Shown here: piece by piece, positions 6,274-12,361 of the stretch | Layout of the letters: each line of letters starts with the position of its first letter | Numbering within the stretch: the first letter of the stretch is position 1 | IMG/VR virus record: IMGVR_UViG_3300018481_000687 | Coordinates: 1-21,744 of that record | From: a virus | DNA: 21,744 nt | Strand: one strand, 5' to 3' | Translations under genes and position numbers: made by a program | Notes under the pieces: generated by a model | The model's input: only the letters and a program-made list of their open reading frames with translations | Databases searched by the model: none | What the model was told of the DNA's origin: nothing

Positions 6274-6298
6274 GGATAGTAATACTATCCTATTTTCG
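6270..6298 (+). terminator. Terminator of the polysaccharide operon
   Basis: AATAGGATAGT (6270-6280) and ACTATCCTATT (6284-6294) form a perfect 11-bp stem with an AAT loop, ending in TTTTCGTT. It lies 15 bases after the deacetylase stop. Confidence 0.8.
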
Positions 6299-6309
6299 TT
6301 TGTACAAAT

Positions 6310-6317
6310 GATAAATA
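6310..6317 (+). promoter_or_regulatory. GATAAATA, late-promoter-like octamer
   Basis: GATAAATA followed by TATTTTATAAACG, 31 bases upstream of the GH16 start and downstream of the operon terminator. This is the position a late promoter for the GH16 gene would need. Confidence 0.5.
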
Positions 6318-6348
6318 TATTTTATAAACGAAAATAAGGTAAATCACT

Positions 6349-7278
6349 ATGGCATCTTTAAGAGAAATATTATGCAGATTACTTGGTTGTATTCCACCTG
6401 CTCCGCCTCCAGTTGCGACGACTTATAAGAAGCCAGAGGATACAGGCAAACCTGATAAACCTGATTCGACGCCTGCACCTACACCTGCACCTACACCAGC
6501 ACCAACGCCTGCACCAACGCCTGCACCAACGCCGCCACCACCAACATTGCCCCCGGCACCTTCTCCAACGCCTGCACCACCGACAACACAACCATTCTTT
6601 TCTGATGATTTTTCTTCAGGAAGATTAGATACAACTAAATGGCAAATATCTACATGGGGAGCACCTGGTGGTAGTAGCACACATCAAGGTACTTTTGTTA
6701 CAAGAAATGTAACTTTTGTAGATAATATGCTATGCTTGGTTTTAAACCAAGCAAGATCAGTGAATGGATTCACATCTGAATGTGCTGAAATTGCTACACT
6801 TCAAAAGTTTGGTTATGGTACATATGAATTTGTTGTAAAAGCAAGTTCGACTGCGGCTACATCTACCGCACAAGGTAATCCAGTAAGTGGATCTATTACC
6901 GGATGTTTTTCGTATTTTACAAATGCGGAGACAGAAATTGATATTGAAGTTGAAGGCAATGAAAGAAGTCCTTTAACACAATGCACAACCTGGAATTTTG
7001 ATAGTGAACCGAATGAACATAATTATGTTGCCCCTCCTTCAAACGGAACTAAACCTCACCAAGCATTTTTTACTTATAAATATATTTGGGAAGAAGGTAG
7101 AATTAGATTCTATCGAGATGGAATATTAATTGCTACGCATACAGAAGTAGTAGGTACAACACCAGCATCATTCTTGTTTAACCATTGGGGTACCAACGAT
7201 CCAAATTGGGGTGGAAACGCAACACCTAGTGTTGAACGTTTTATGTATGTAAAGAGTTTTAAATACTGGAAGCCTTAA
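6349..7278 (+). CDS. GH16-family glycanase with Pro/Thr-rich linker
   Basis: A 309-residue protein. Residues 1-35 are a short unassigned head (no convincing signal peptide; RLLGC resembles a lipobox but the hydrophobic core is too short). Residues ~36-82 are a flexible linker with five TPAP units. The rest is a beta-jelly-roll of glycoside hydrolase family 16, with SDDFSSGRLDTTKWQ at its start and the active-site signature EIDIE (Glu196, Asp198, Glu200). GH16 enzymes cleave beta-1,3/1,4-glucans, agar or carrageenan and some transglycosylate. A late-type octamer precedes it and there is no signal peptide, so it is more likely a virion-attached depolymerase or lysis-stage enzyme than an exported one. 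It lies directly after the polysaccharide operon but under separate control. The substrate is unknown. Confidence 0.85.
   Translation: MASLREILCRLLGCIPPAPPPVATTYKKPEDTGKPDKPDSTPAPTPAPTPAPTPAPTPAPTPPPPTLPPAPSPTPAPPTTQPFFSDDFSSGRLDTTKWQISTWGAPGGSSTHQGTFVTRNVTFVDNMLCLVLNQARSVNGFTSECAEIATLQKFGYGTYEFVVKASSTAATSTAQGNPVSGSITGCFSYFTNAETEIDIEVEGNERSPLTQCTTWNFDSEPNEHNYVAPPSNGTKPHQAFFTYKYIWEEGRIRFYRDGILIATHTEVVGTTPASFLFNHWGTNDPNWGGNATPSVERFMYVKSFKYWKP
6469..6528 (+). repeat. Five 12-bp repeats encoding TPAP
   Basis: Five tandem degenerate 12-base units (ACGCCTGCACCA and third-position variants) encode TPAPTPAPTPAP-type linker sequence in the GH16 protein; the two units at 6505-6528 are identical. The opposite strand is open here only because of this repeat. 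Confidence 0.95.
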
Positions 7279-7283
7279 TCGGT

Positions 7284-7291
7284 GATAAATA
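7284..7291 (+). promoter_or_regulatory. GATAAATA, late-promoter-like octamer
   Basis: Lies 6 bases after the GH16 stop and 78 bases before the Hsp20 start. A transcript starting just downstream would begin with the hairpin at 7292. Confidence 0.5.
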
Positions 7292-7340
7292 AATGTGTAA
7301 ACGCCCATTATGGGGTTTACACATTGTGGCATGGAGCCAC
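7292..7340 (+). promoter_or_regulatory. Two tandem hairpins in the Hsp20 5' leader
   Basis: AATGTGTAAAC (7292-7302) pairs with GTTTACACATT (7315-7325), extended by CCC/GGG across a single bulged G. It is followed at once by GTGGC(7326-7330)/GCCAC(7336-7340) with a 5-base loop. There is no T-run, so a structured leader or transcript-end protector is more likely than a simple terminator. The Shine-Dalgarno AAGGAG (about 7357-7362) lies outside both stems, so a classic ROSE-type thermometer is not evident. Confidence 0.6.
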
Positions 7341-7369
7341 GCTAAACTTGCTTAAAAAGGAGTAAAAAT

Positions 7370-7780
7370 ATGAGAAACGAACTCACACGTCTATTTGACC
7401 AACTAGAGGCCCTATCGGTCGGTTTTGGTCCAGTGTTTAGGGATTTTCAAGTCCCAACAAACAATTACCCACCACACAATATTGTTAGAATTTCCGATGA
7501 TGAATTCTATCTTGAACTCGCGGTCGCAGGATTTAAGAAGGGTGAAGTTACCATGGAAGAACATCAAGGTCTCCTAACTATTAAGGGTGATAAGGTCACT
7601 GAGACAACAGATGAGGCGTATCAGTTTAGGGGTATTGCTAATCGATCTTTTTCAAAGAAATTCCGCATTGCAGAATACTTTGAAGTTAGCAATGCAACCA
7701 TGGAAGATGGCATTCTAACTGTTAGATTCGTGAAGAATGTACCAGATGAGGCTAAGCCAAAATTAATCGCCATCAAGTAA
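7370..7780 (+). CDS. Small heat-shock protein Hsp20 (IbpA-like)
   Basis: A 136-residue protein. The N-terminal ~30 residues (LTRLFDQLEALSVGFGPVF) are the usual variable arm. The alpha-crystallin domain runs from about Pro34 to 125, with YPPHNIVRISDDEFYLELAVAGF at its start, the turn LTIKG, FRGIANRSFSKKF, and the GxLTVRF-like strand GILTVRFVK. It ends with KLIAIK, where the oligomer-swap I-x-I motif lies. It is an ATP-independent holdase in the cytoplasm. Hsp20 genes are common in T4-like cyanophages, so it fits this genome type. A strong AAAAAGGAG precedes the start, and the leader holds two tandem hairpins. It is followed 61 bases later by clpS under a separate promoter, placing two protein-quality genes side by side. 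Confidence 0.93.
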   Translation: MRNELTRLFDQLEALSVGFGPVFRDFQVPTNNYPPHNIVRISDDEFYLELAVAGFKKGEVTMEEHQGLLTIKGDKVTETTDEAYQFRGIANRSFSKKFRIAEYFEVSNATMEDGILTVRFVKNVPDEAKPKLIAIK

Positions 7781-7786
7781 TATTTC

Positions 7787-7815
7787 TTGACAGGAGAACC
7801 CGGGTAGTGTACACT
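7787..7815 (+). promoter_or_regulatory. Sigma70-like promoter of clpS with a palindrome over the -10
   Basis: TTGACA (7787-7792), a 17-base spacer and TACACT (7810-7815). TAGTGTACACTA (7805-7816) is a perfect 12-bp palindrome covering the -10, a likely operator. CCCGGG and CCGGG flank it. Confidence 0.75.
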
Positions 7816-7840
7816 AGTGCATTATCCGGGAATAAAGATT

Positions 7841-8149
7841 ATGACAACTGAAACTGAAGTCATCGAACGCATTGAAGAAGTCGTTGAAGTAAAACCACCT
7901 AACATGTATAAGGTGATACTTCACAATGATGACACTACTACCTTTGATTTTGTAATTCTTGTTCTTTGCCAAATCTTCTATAGGTCTATGGAAGAAGCAA
8001 TTGAGATTACAAAAAACATCCACATCAATCAATCTGGCATTGCAGGATGTCCTTACACGAAAGAAATTGCGGAGGAAAAGACAACTGAAACAATTAGCTT
8101 CTCAAGAGCTAATGGGTTTCCGCTAACCGCCACGTTTGAAGAGATATAA
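7841..8149 (+). CDS. clpS: ClpS-like N-degron adaptor
   Basis: A 102-residue protein aligning with ClpS over its core: PPNMYKVILHNDD (compare PPSMYKVILNNDD), then the helix ending in SMEEAIEITKNIHINQSG and the C-terminal NGFPLTATFEE. The N-degron pocket residues are present: Asn29, Asp30, Asp31 and His61 (E. coli Asn34, Asp35, Asp36 and His66). The gate residue that is Met40 in E. coli is Phe35 here, and Tyr37 is replaced by Thr, which may shift N-terminal residue preference. ClpS delivers substrates with Leu/Phe/Tyr/Trp N-termini to ClpA, not ClpX; no ClpA is in this window. ATG 7841 is chosen because the predicted transcript start (~7822) excludes the GTG at 7817. The leader has only GGGAA as a weak ribosome-binding site. 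Confidence 0.92.
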   Translation: MTTETEVIERIEEVVEVKPPNMYKVILHNDDTTTFDFVILVLCQIFYRSMEEAIEITKNIHINQSGIAGCPYTKEIAEEKTTETISFSRANGFPLTATFEEI

Positions 8150-8150
8150 C

Positions 8151-8158
8151 CATAAATA
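8151..8158 (+). promoter_or_regulatory. CATAAATA, late-promoter-like octamer
   Basis: Lies 2 bases after the clpS stop and 21 bases before the next start. The surrounding 11-mer CCATAAATATT is identical to that before the superoxide dismutase gene (9209-9219). Confidence 0.5.
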
Positions 8159-8179
8159 TTCCTGTACACCAGGAGCTAA

Positions 8180-9214
8180 ATGTCGGAATTAATACCTATT
8201 AAAGCTTTCCTTGGAAAATACTACACAGAATTAAATTATTCTTCTATTCAAGACAAGTATAAGAATACCAAACTGGACACGTTTTTCGAGCAGAGATTTT
8301 TCATTCAAAACAACAAGGCCCAAATGATTGTTGACCCAAGTATAACCGGTCTTGTGGCAATTATATCTGGGAACGAGATTCATATTAGTAAAGAGTTATA
8401 TGATCATCCTAGTATCGTTATAACTAACTCTTTAGAAAACAAAAGTCAAAACAGCAATCCACGTAGTCTGTATAATCCTGAAGTTTTTTCTACAATGGCA
8501 TATTTGGTTTGTCAAAATCATACCATGTTCCAAATTGTAGGTGAGGTAGATGAACCTATCTATCTCAAATATAGATCGGATTACGAAACATTTTATAATT
8601 CTGTAATTATTGTTGAAATTACAGGAGAGTTAGAAGTTGAAATAATAGAAGAAATCGAAAGTTGCAGTGCGTTAAACGCAGTGAACAACTACATACTTCA
8701 TCCAACATCTAAGCTTAATTTAACCACATTTTACCAGAATCACATATCGGGTATTTCTTTCTTCTTTAGAAATATTATTGCTCAAAATGATTCGGATTTT
8801 AATCATATTGTATTAGGTAAGGGTTCGTCTAATATAATTGATGAAAATAAACTTCAAGCACATAGCCAAACTAAATCTGAATTCCTAGGCGTTATAAATT
8901 CTGACGGTAAGAAATTTCATTCAATCTTATGTGTACAACCTGCAAGTGAAAAATACTCTGTTAATGTAGATTACAGAGATATTTTATCTGGAAATTCTGA
9001 TGTTACATTCTTCCCTGTAATATTAGGACAGGAACCAGATGATTCAGCTACCATTACAGTATCTGGTGTTACTTTAGAAGAAATACCAGAAGAAGACAGG
9101 GAAGAAGAAGTTAAAAAATATATCGATGATATAATTGACAGAGCCACACCAGAAAGAATGGTTGGCGTAAAACGGTTTTATGAAAATAAGACCAAGTTCC
9201 TCCATTTTCCATAA
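8180..9214 (+). CDS. SufB/SufD-like Fe-S cluster assembly scaffold protein (divergent)
   Basis: A 344-residue protein whose middle reads like the SufB/SufD beta-helix. GEVDEPIYLKYRS is followed by VIIVEITGELEVEIIEEIES (compare the family pattern EPI-L-Y...VGxxAxVxLIEE), then strands ending NHIVLGKG, then FHSILCVQPASEKYSVNVDYRDILSGNSDV, as in the family segment where strands with a His precede a GxSxxxFxG turn. The N-terminal ~120 residues are less clear. It lacks the usual C-terminal HGATVG motif of SufD/SufB, ending instead in an acidic helix (PEEDREEEVKKYIDD). In cells SufBCD builds Fe-S clusters; no SufC or SufS is visible here. AGGAG precedes the start. The neighbouring superoxide dismutase and the A-type carrier at 20460 support an Fe-S/redox role. 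The assignment comes from pattern recognition only. Confidence 0.6.
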   Translation: MSELIPIKAFLGKYYTELNYSSIQDKYKNTKLDTFFEQRFFIQNNKAQMIVDPSITGLVAIISGNEIHISKELYDHPSIVITNSLENKSQNSNPRSLYNPEVFSTMAYLVCQNHTMFQIVGEVDEPIYLKYRSDYETFYNSVIIVEITGELEVEIIEEIESCSALNAVNNYILHPTSKLNLTTFYQNHISGISFFFRNIIAQNDSDFNHIVLGKGSSNIIDENKLQAHSQTKSEFLGVINSDGKKFHSILCVQPASEKYSVNVDYRDILSGNSDVTFFPVILGQEPDDSATITVSGVTLEEIPEEDREEEVKKYIDDIIDRATPERMVGVKRFYENKTKFLHFP

Positions 9215-9217
9215 ATA
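9210..9217 (+). promoter_or_regulatory. CATAAATA, late-promoter-like octamer
   Basis: It overlaps the stop codon of the SufB/D-like gene and ends 8 bases before the superoxide dismutase ATG. If used like a T4 late promoter, the mRNA would have almost no leader; no Shine-Dalgarno is visible. Confidence 0.45.
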
Positions 9218-9225
9218 TTAATAAC

Positions 9226-9774
9226 ATGAATGACCCAGCCTCATTTCGGACTTTGATAGAGAAAGTCAAAGCAGAGTCCGAAATATATCAAATCAAATTG
9301 CCAGTCAAAGATACAGAGTTAGAACCAGTATTTTCTAAAGATGCTATTGACTTGCATTATGGTACGTTGTATAAAAACTACGTTACGAAAGCCCTAGCTG
9401 GAGAGGGTGATTTTCAAGTAGCAGGTGCATATCTGCATACTAAGTTCTTTGAACAATTCCAATCTCCAAATTCAACAAACAAACCTTCGGATGCATCCAA
9501 AATTCTAATCAACCAGAAGTTTGGTGACTTTGATAAATTCAAAGATGCTATTTCGAAGGTTGCACTAGGTATGCACGGCTCAGGGTGGGTGTACTTAGAC
9601 ACAAAGGGAGTTATCAAAACGATAACAAATCATAAGGAAGTTACCAATGTTGCGCTTCTTATTGATATGTGGGAACATTCATTTATTATAGACTATGGTG
9701 CTGATAAGGAGTTATACCTTAAAAACCTTTGGACTATTATAAATTGGAATATTATAAATGCGAGGATAAACTAA
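9226..9774 (+). CDS. Fe/Mn-type superoxide dismutase
   Basis: A 182-residue protein with the whole SodFM fold. KLPVKDTELEPVFSKDAIDLHYG matches the N-terminal hairpin, GSGWVYL is the conserved central motif, and DMWEHSF plus LWTIINW match the C-terminal domain. All four metal ligands are present: His44, His71, Asp147 and His151. The gateway Tyr (Tyr52, E. coli Tyr34) is kept, but the usual KHH before it is TLY, so the second-sphere His30 is lost. Gly67 occupies the FeSOD Gln69 position, and the MnSOD Gln146 position appears to be His136, an arrangement seen in some SodFM subfamilies. It converts superoxide to H2O2 in the cytoplasm. It has no ribosome-binding site, and its start lies just after a late-type octamer. 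The next gene begins 1 base after its stop. Confidence 0.9.
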   Translation: MNDPASFRTLIEKVKAESEIYQIKLPVKDTELEPVFSKDAIDLHYGTLYKNYVTKALAGEGDFQVAGAYLHTKFFEQFQSPNSTNKPSDASKILINQKFGDFDKFKDAISKVALGMHGSGWVYLDTKGVIKTITNHKEVTNVALLIDMWEHSFIIDYGADKELYLKNLWTIINWNIINARIN

Positions 9775-9775
9775 A

Positions 9776-10105
9776 ATGTTCAAGAGTACAAATGTAGAAA
9801 CTTTGGGTGCTGATTATACAATCACCGACCAAAATGGAAAATTAATTAGGACAATACAGGTAATAACTCATACAGATGTTTTAAATGCAGCATTGGGCGC
9901 TTTTACAGACGATTTCGGTTCAGTCTCATCTTATTTAGAGAAGTCAATAGAAGTATTAGAGGGCTATGAAACTGTTGATCCAAATAAGATTCTTTGGTAC
10001 GCAACGTACGATGAAGAAGTAGTTTTATCTGATGTTATCGAATATGCTATTCAAAACGGCTACGATAAAATCATTCTTGAACATCTTGAAGACTTCTTTG
10101 ATTGA
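9776..10105 (+). CDS. Small acidic protein, unknown function
   Basis: A 109-residue acidic protein (ending EHLEDFFD) with no signal peptide, membrane segment or Cys. It has a compact strand-rich first half (DYTITDQNGKLIRTIQVIT) and a helix-rich second half (VSSYLEKSIEVLEGYE). The ATG lies 1 base after the superoxide dismutase stop, with GAGGAT just upstream, so it is co-transcribed and probably coupled with that gene. I recognise no family. The 3' end of the gene contains the -35 element of the promoter for the tRNA-like RNA. Confidence 0.8.
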   Translation: MFKSTNVETLGADYTITDQNGKLIRTIQVITHTDVLNAALGAFTDDFGSVSSYLEKSIEVLEGYETVDPNKILWYATYDEEVVLSDVIEYAIQNGYDKIILEHLEDFFD

Positions 10106-10114
10106 TGCTATAAT
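10086..10114 (+). promoter_or_regulatory. Sigma70-like promoter of the tRNA-like RNA
   Basis: TTGAAG (10086-10091), a 17-base spacer and a perfect TATAAT (10109-10114). The -35 lies inside the preceding gene and the -10 just after its stop. The expected start (~10120-10121) coincides with the first base of the acceptor-like stem of the RNA below. Confidence 0.8.
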
Positions 10115-10120
10115 AGGGAT

Positions 10121-10263
10121 TCCCTGTTAGCTCAGAAAAACGAATGGCCTCTAGACAGAAGGTGGCGCCGCCGGCTCTAATGCTGTTCAAGTTACACTAT
10201 TAAAGAGCACCTGGCACTTAACCAGTATGTCGGTGGTTTGATGTGTTCCACCACGGGGAACCG
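10121..10263 (+). ncRNA. tRNA-like RNA (tRNA-Lys(CTT)-like) with a ~70-base D-loop insertion
   Basis: The stretch folds by hand into tRNA geometry. Acceptor TCCCTGT (10121-10127) pairs with ACGGGGA (10253-10259) in 7 bp with one G-U. TA occupies positions 8-9. D-stem GCTC (10130-10133) pairs with GAGC (10205-10208). The anticodon arm is CCTGG/CCAGT around the 7-base loop CACTTAA (10215-10221). A 5-base variable loop ATGTC follows, then T-stem GGTGG (10232-10236)/CCACC (10248-10252). Anomalies: ~70 bases are inserted between AG of the D-loop and GAGC; position 33 is A instead of U; the outermost anticodon pair is C/T; the T-loop has 11 bases (TTTGA, then four extra); and the 3' end is ACCG rather than NCCA. 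The insertion contains the self-complementary GGTGGCGCCGCC and a 19-codon frame from 10144. It is either a decaying tRNA or a tRNA-derived regulatory RNA. The GGGGAA in the 3' acceptor strand is also the likely Shine-Dalgarno of the next gene. Confidence 0.6.
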
Positions 10264-10270
10264 AATAATA

Positions 10271-10459
10271 ATGGAAGAAGATAATATTAAAACAGTATGT
10301 GTATGGATTGGCGACGGCGAAGGTTGTCGTCATCCTACAATTTATGGAAAATCCTATTGTGAAAAACATCATGAAAGGATTTACCTAACTCTGCTTCCGG
10401 AAATGGCAAATTACATTCTAGACAAAGAAATAAACTCTTACTTGCAAGATACCGATTGA
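10271..10459 (+). CDS. Small Cys/His zinc-binding protein
   Basis: A 62-residue protein. Cys10, Cys19, His21, Cys30, His33 and His34 (TVCVWIGDG, GCRHP, YCEKHHERIY) form a compact CCC-H type zinc-binding pattern like those in many small phage DNA- or protein-binding factors; the last 25 residues are helical. The ATG at 10271 is preferred over upstream TTG/ATG codons (10238, 10241), which lie within the folded RNA; GGGGAA lies 10 bases upstream. That GGGGAA is inside the acceptor-like stem of the tRNA-like RNA, so folding could mask it. The promoter at 10086 serves both. Possibly a transcription or host-takeover regulator; that is inference. Confidence 0.7.
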   Translation: MEEDNIKTVCVWIGDGEGCRHPTIYGKSYCEKHHERIYLTLLPEMANYILDKEINSYLQDTD

Positions 10460-10484
10460 CGTTGTGTAACATTGAGACTACAAT
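10456..10484 (+). promoter_or_regulatory. Sigma70-like promoter of DNA ligase
   Basis: TTGACG (10456-10461), a 17-base spacer and TACAAT (10479-10484). ACTAC (10477-10481) and GTAGT (10486-10490) form a dyad across the -10. The 12-mer ACAATAGTAGTT (10480-10491) recurs exactly at 21636-21647, beside the last promoter. Confidence 0.75.
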
Positions 10485-10505
10485 AGTAGTTAACAAGGAA
10501 CACAT

Positions 10506-11870
10506 ATGAGCATTCTGCATATTCTTGAAGAAATCAACGCCGACACCGGCAAGCTTTATAAACAAGCTCTTGTTGAACAACACAAATCAAACCCGCTTTT
10601 TATGCGTGTTGTGAAGCTTGCGTTGGATCCGTATGTAAACTTTTACATTCGAAAAATTCCCGATTACACCTTCAAATTCCTGGTTCCCGGAGAAAAGCAT
10701 CAATCTCTTGAATGGGCTCTTGATGAGCTTAATAAATTGAGCGAACGTGAATTTACTGGCCATGCTGGTATTGAACATCTGCGCGATATTCTGTCTGAAC
10801 TGGATACGAGTGATGCAACTGTTGTTGAACGTATCATTGGCAAGGATTTGCGTTGCGGAATGGCTGATGGCATTGTTAATGCCGCAGTTAAAAATTTTAT
10901 TCCTACCTATCCTTGTTTGCTTGCTCGTCCGTACGATGAGAAGAACATCAAGAATATTACCTATCCTTCTTACAGCCAATTAAAGGCTGATGGTCTTCGT
11001 GCAAACGTGTTGGTAAAAGGTCGCAAGGTTACAACCTGTGGCCGCTCAGGTCGCGACATTGATTTGCTTGGAGAACTTGATACCATTTCCCAACTGCTCG
11101 CAGCAGAATATGGGTGTGATATGTTCTTTGACGGTGAGTTTGTAGTAGTTGACGCCAATGAAAATATCATTGATCGAAAGACAGGCAATGGTATTATCAA
11201 CAAGGCTATTAAGGGAACTATTAGTCAGGAAGAGGCTTCGAAGATTCGATTCCAAGTTTGGGATGCGTTTCCGCTGGATGAATTCTTTGCTGGCAAATCG
11301 AAACAAGCATACAATCTGCGTTTTGAGAAGTTGATTAAGGCACTTCACAAAATAAGCCAAACTCCTGATGCTACCGCAGAAATCTTGAAGAATGGCGCAT
11401 TGAGATTCCGACTGATTCCTTATGAAGTGGTTAATAGCCTCGAAGAAGCAGTTTGGCATTTTGAACTGCTGTTGAGTGAAGGTCACGAGGGCACCATCCT
11501 TAAGAATTACTGCGCCCTCTGGGAAGATTCGCGCAGTAAGCATCTGGTGAAGATGAAAGCTGAACGTGACTGTGATCTGGAAATTATCGGCTACAATCCC
11601 GGCGAAGGTAAATTCGTTGGACAGGTCGGTAGTTTGATCTGTGCAAGTAGTGATAGATTGGTCGAAGTTTCGATTAGCGGCTTCTCTGATCCGTTGCGTC
11701 TTGAAATTACGAAGGACATTAACAACCTGATGGGATCGATAGTAACAATTATCTACAATGAGCGTATCAAAAGTAAGGCACGTACTGGTGTAGATTCATT
11801 GTTCCTTCCTCGATTTGCGGAGTTCCGCACAGATAAGAAGGTTGCGAATTCTTCGAAGGAAATTAAGTAA
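10506..11870 (+). CDS. 30: ATP-dependent DNA ligase, T4 gp30 type
   Basis: A 454-residue ligase that seals nicks in replication and repair. It aligns with T4 gp30 along its length. The N-terminal helical domain has SILHILEEINADTG (T4 ILKILNEIASIGST) and ERIIGKDLRCGMA. The adenylated lysine is in LKADGLRA (Lys160, T4 Lys159). FFDGEFVV is the motif III region, NGIINKAIKGTISQEEA matches T4 NGIANKSLKGTISEKEA closely, EGTILKN is motif IV, and HLVKMKAE is motif V; an OB-fold follows. Length is close to that of T4 (487 aa). AAGGAA at good spacing precedes the ATG. It has its own promoter. Its codons look more like Escherichia usage (more G/C at third positions) than the neighbouring late genes. Confident assignment. 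Confidence 0.96.
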   Translation: MSILHILEEINADTGKLYKQALVEQHKSNPLFMRVVKLALDPYVNFYIRKIPDYTFKFLVPGEKHQSLEWALDELNKLSEREFTGHAGIEHLRDILSELDTSDATVVERIIGKDLRCGMADGIVNAAVKNFIPTYPCLLARPYDEKNIKNITYPSYSQLKADGLRANVLVKGRKVTTCGRSGRDIDLLGELDTISQLLAAEYGCDMFFDGEFVVVDANENIIDRKTGNGIINKAIKGTISQEEASKIRFQVWDAFPLDEFFAGKSKQAYNLRFEKLIKALHKISQTPDATAEILKNGALRFRLIPYEVVNSLEEAVWHFELLLSEGHEGTILKNYCALWEDSRSKHLVKMKAERDCDLEIIGYNPGEGKFVGQVGSLICASSDRLVEVSISGFSDPLRLEITKDINNLMGSIVTIIYNERIKSKARTGVDSLFLPRFAEFRTDKKVANSSKEIK

Positions 11871-11896
11871 ACAACTGTGAATGATTGGAAATTATC

Positions 11897-12361
11897 ATGA
11901 TATCAAAACTTTCTGTTGCATCCTTACTGTTATGTTCATCAATGGCTTACGCCGATAGTGTTATTTTTCATTTGCGATCTCATCACAGTGAAAATAATCA
12001 TGACACATATCACCGTAGAATAAACAATAAAGGTGAAGAAGAATACCATAAGAAGAATGGGTTTAATAATAACAACCTGGGTTTAGCCTATCAAACTGAT
12101 GACGGTTACTCTGCAGGTGTTTATTACAACTCGGTACGTCGTACATCATTTTATGTTGGTAAGGCATGGATGTTCAATGATTACCTTGGTGTATATACTG
12201 GTGCAGCAACTGGATATAAGAAAAGTGTTACACCGTTTGTATCTGGTCTGATAAACATTCCACTTACAGAAAAACACTCGTTTCTGATCAATGTAATTCC
12301 GACACCGAGATTTGACAAGTATCTTGTCATCAATACCGCACTGGTCTGGAAGTTTGATTGA
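11897..12361 (+). CDS. Small secreted, barrel-like outer-membrane protein
   Basis: A 154-residue protein. The signal peptide is MISKLSVASLLLCSSMAYA, then DS. The mature N-terminal ~50 residues are His/Asn/Lys-rich (HLRSHHSENNHDTYHRR). From about residue 60 there are amphipathic strands with Gly/Tyr (LGLAYQTDDGYSAGVYYNS, FYVGKAWMF, YLGVYTGAATGYKK), ending in INTALVWKFD. This pattern fits a six- or eight-stranded barrel. I chose ATG 11897 over the TTG at 11885 because the signal peptide begins there and GGAAA lies upstream. It is oddly placed between DNA ligase and RNA ligase. Its stop overlaps the RNA ligase start by 4 bases. A surface-modification role (e.g. superinfection blocking) would be inference. 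Confidence 0.72.
   Translation: MISKLSVASLLLCSSMAYADSVIFHLRSHHSENNHDTYHRRINNKGEEEYHKKNGFNNNNLGLAYQTDDGYSAGVYYNSVRRTSFYVGKAWMFNDYLGVYTGAATGYKKSVTPFVSGLINIPLTEKHSFLINVIPTPRFDKYLVINTALVWKFD

Noticed and set aside
6349-6390. Lipoprotein signal (RLLGC) at the GH16 N-terminus
   Set aside because: The hydrophobic core before the Cys is too short and is interrupted by charged residues.
6379-6680. Frames on both strands across the TPAP linker
   Set aside because: Products of the 12-bp repeat; they contain only Arg/Trp/Cys or Gly/Val/Ala repeats.
10144-10203. 19-codon reading frame (MASRQKVAPPALMLFKLHY) within the RNA insertion
   Set aside because: No ribosome-binding site, lies within folded RNA; kept only as a remark.
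10121-10263. tmRNA instead of a tRNA-like RNA
   Set aside because: The 3' half includes an anticodon-like arm, there is no tag-like reading frame ending in Ala-Ala, and the length is far below that of tmRNAs.
12312-12360. TTGACA promoter before the RNA ligase
   Set aside because: No acceptable -10 at 16-18 bases; the hexamer is part of an inverted repeat inside the preceding gene.
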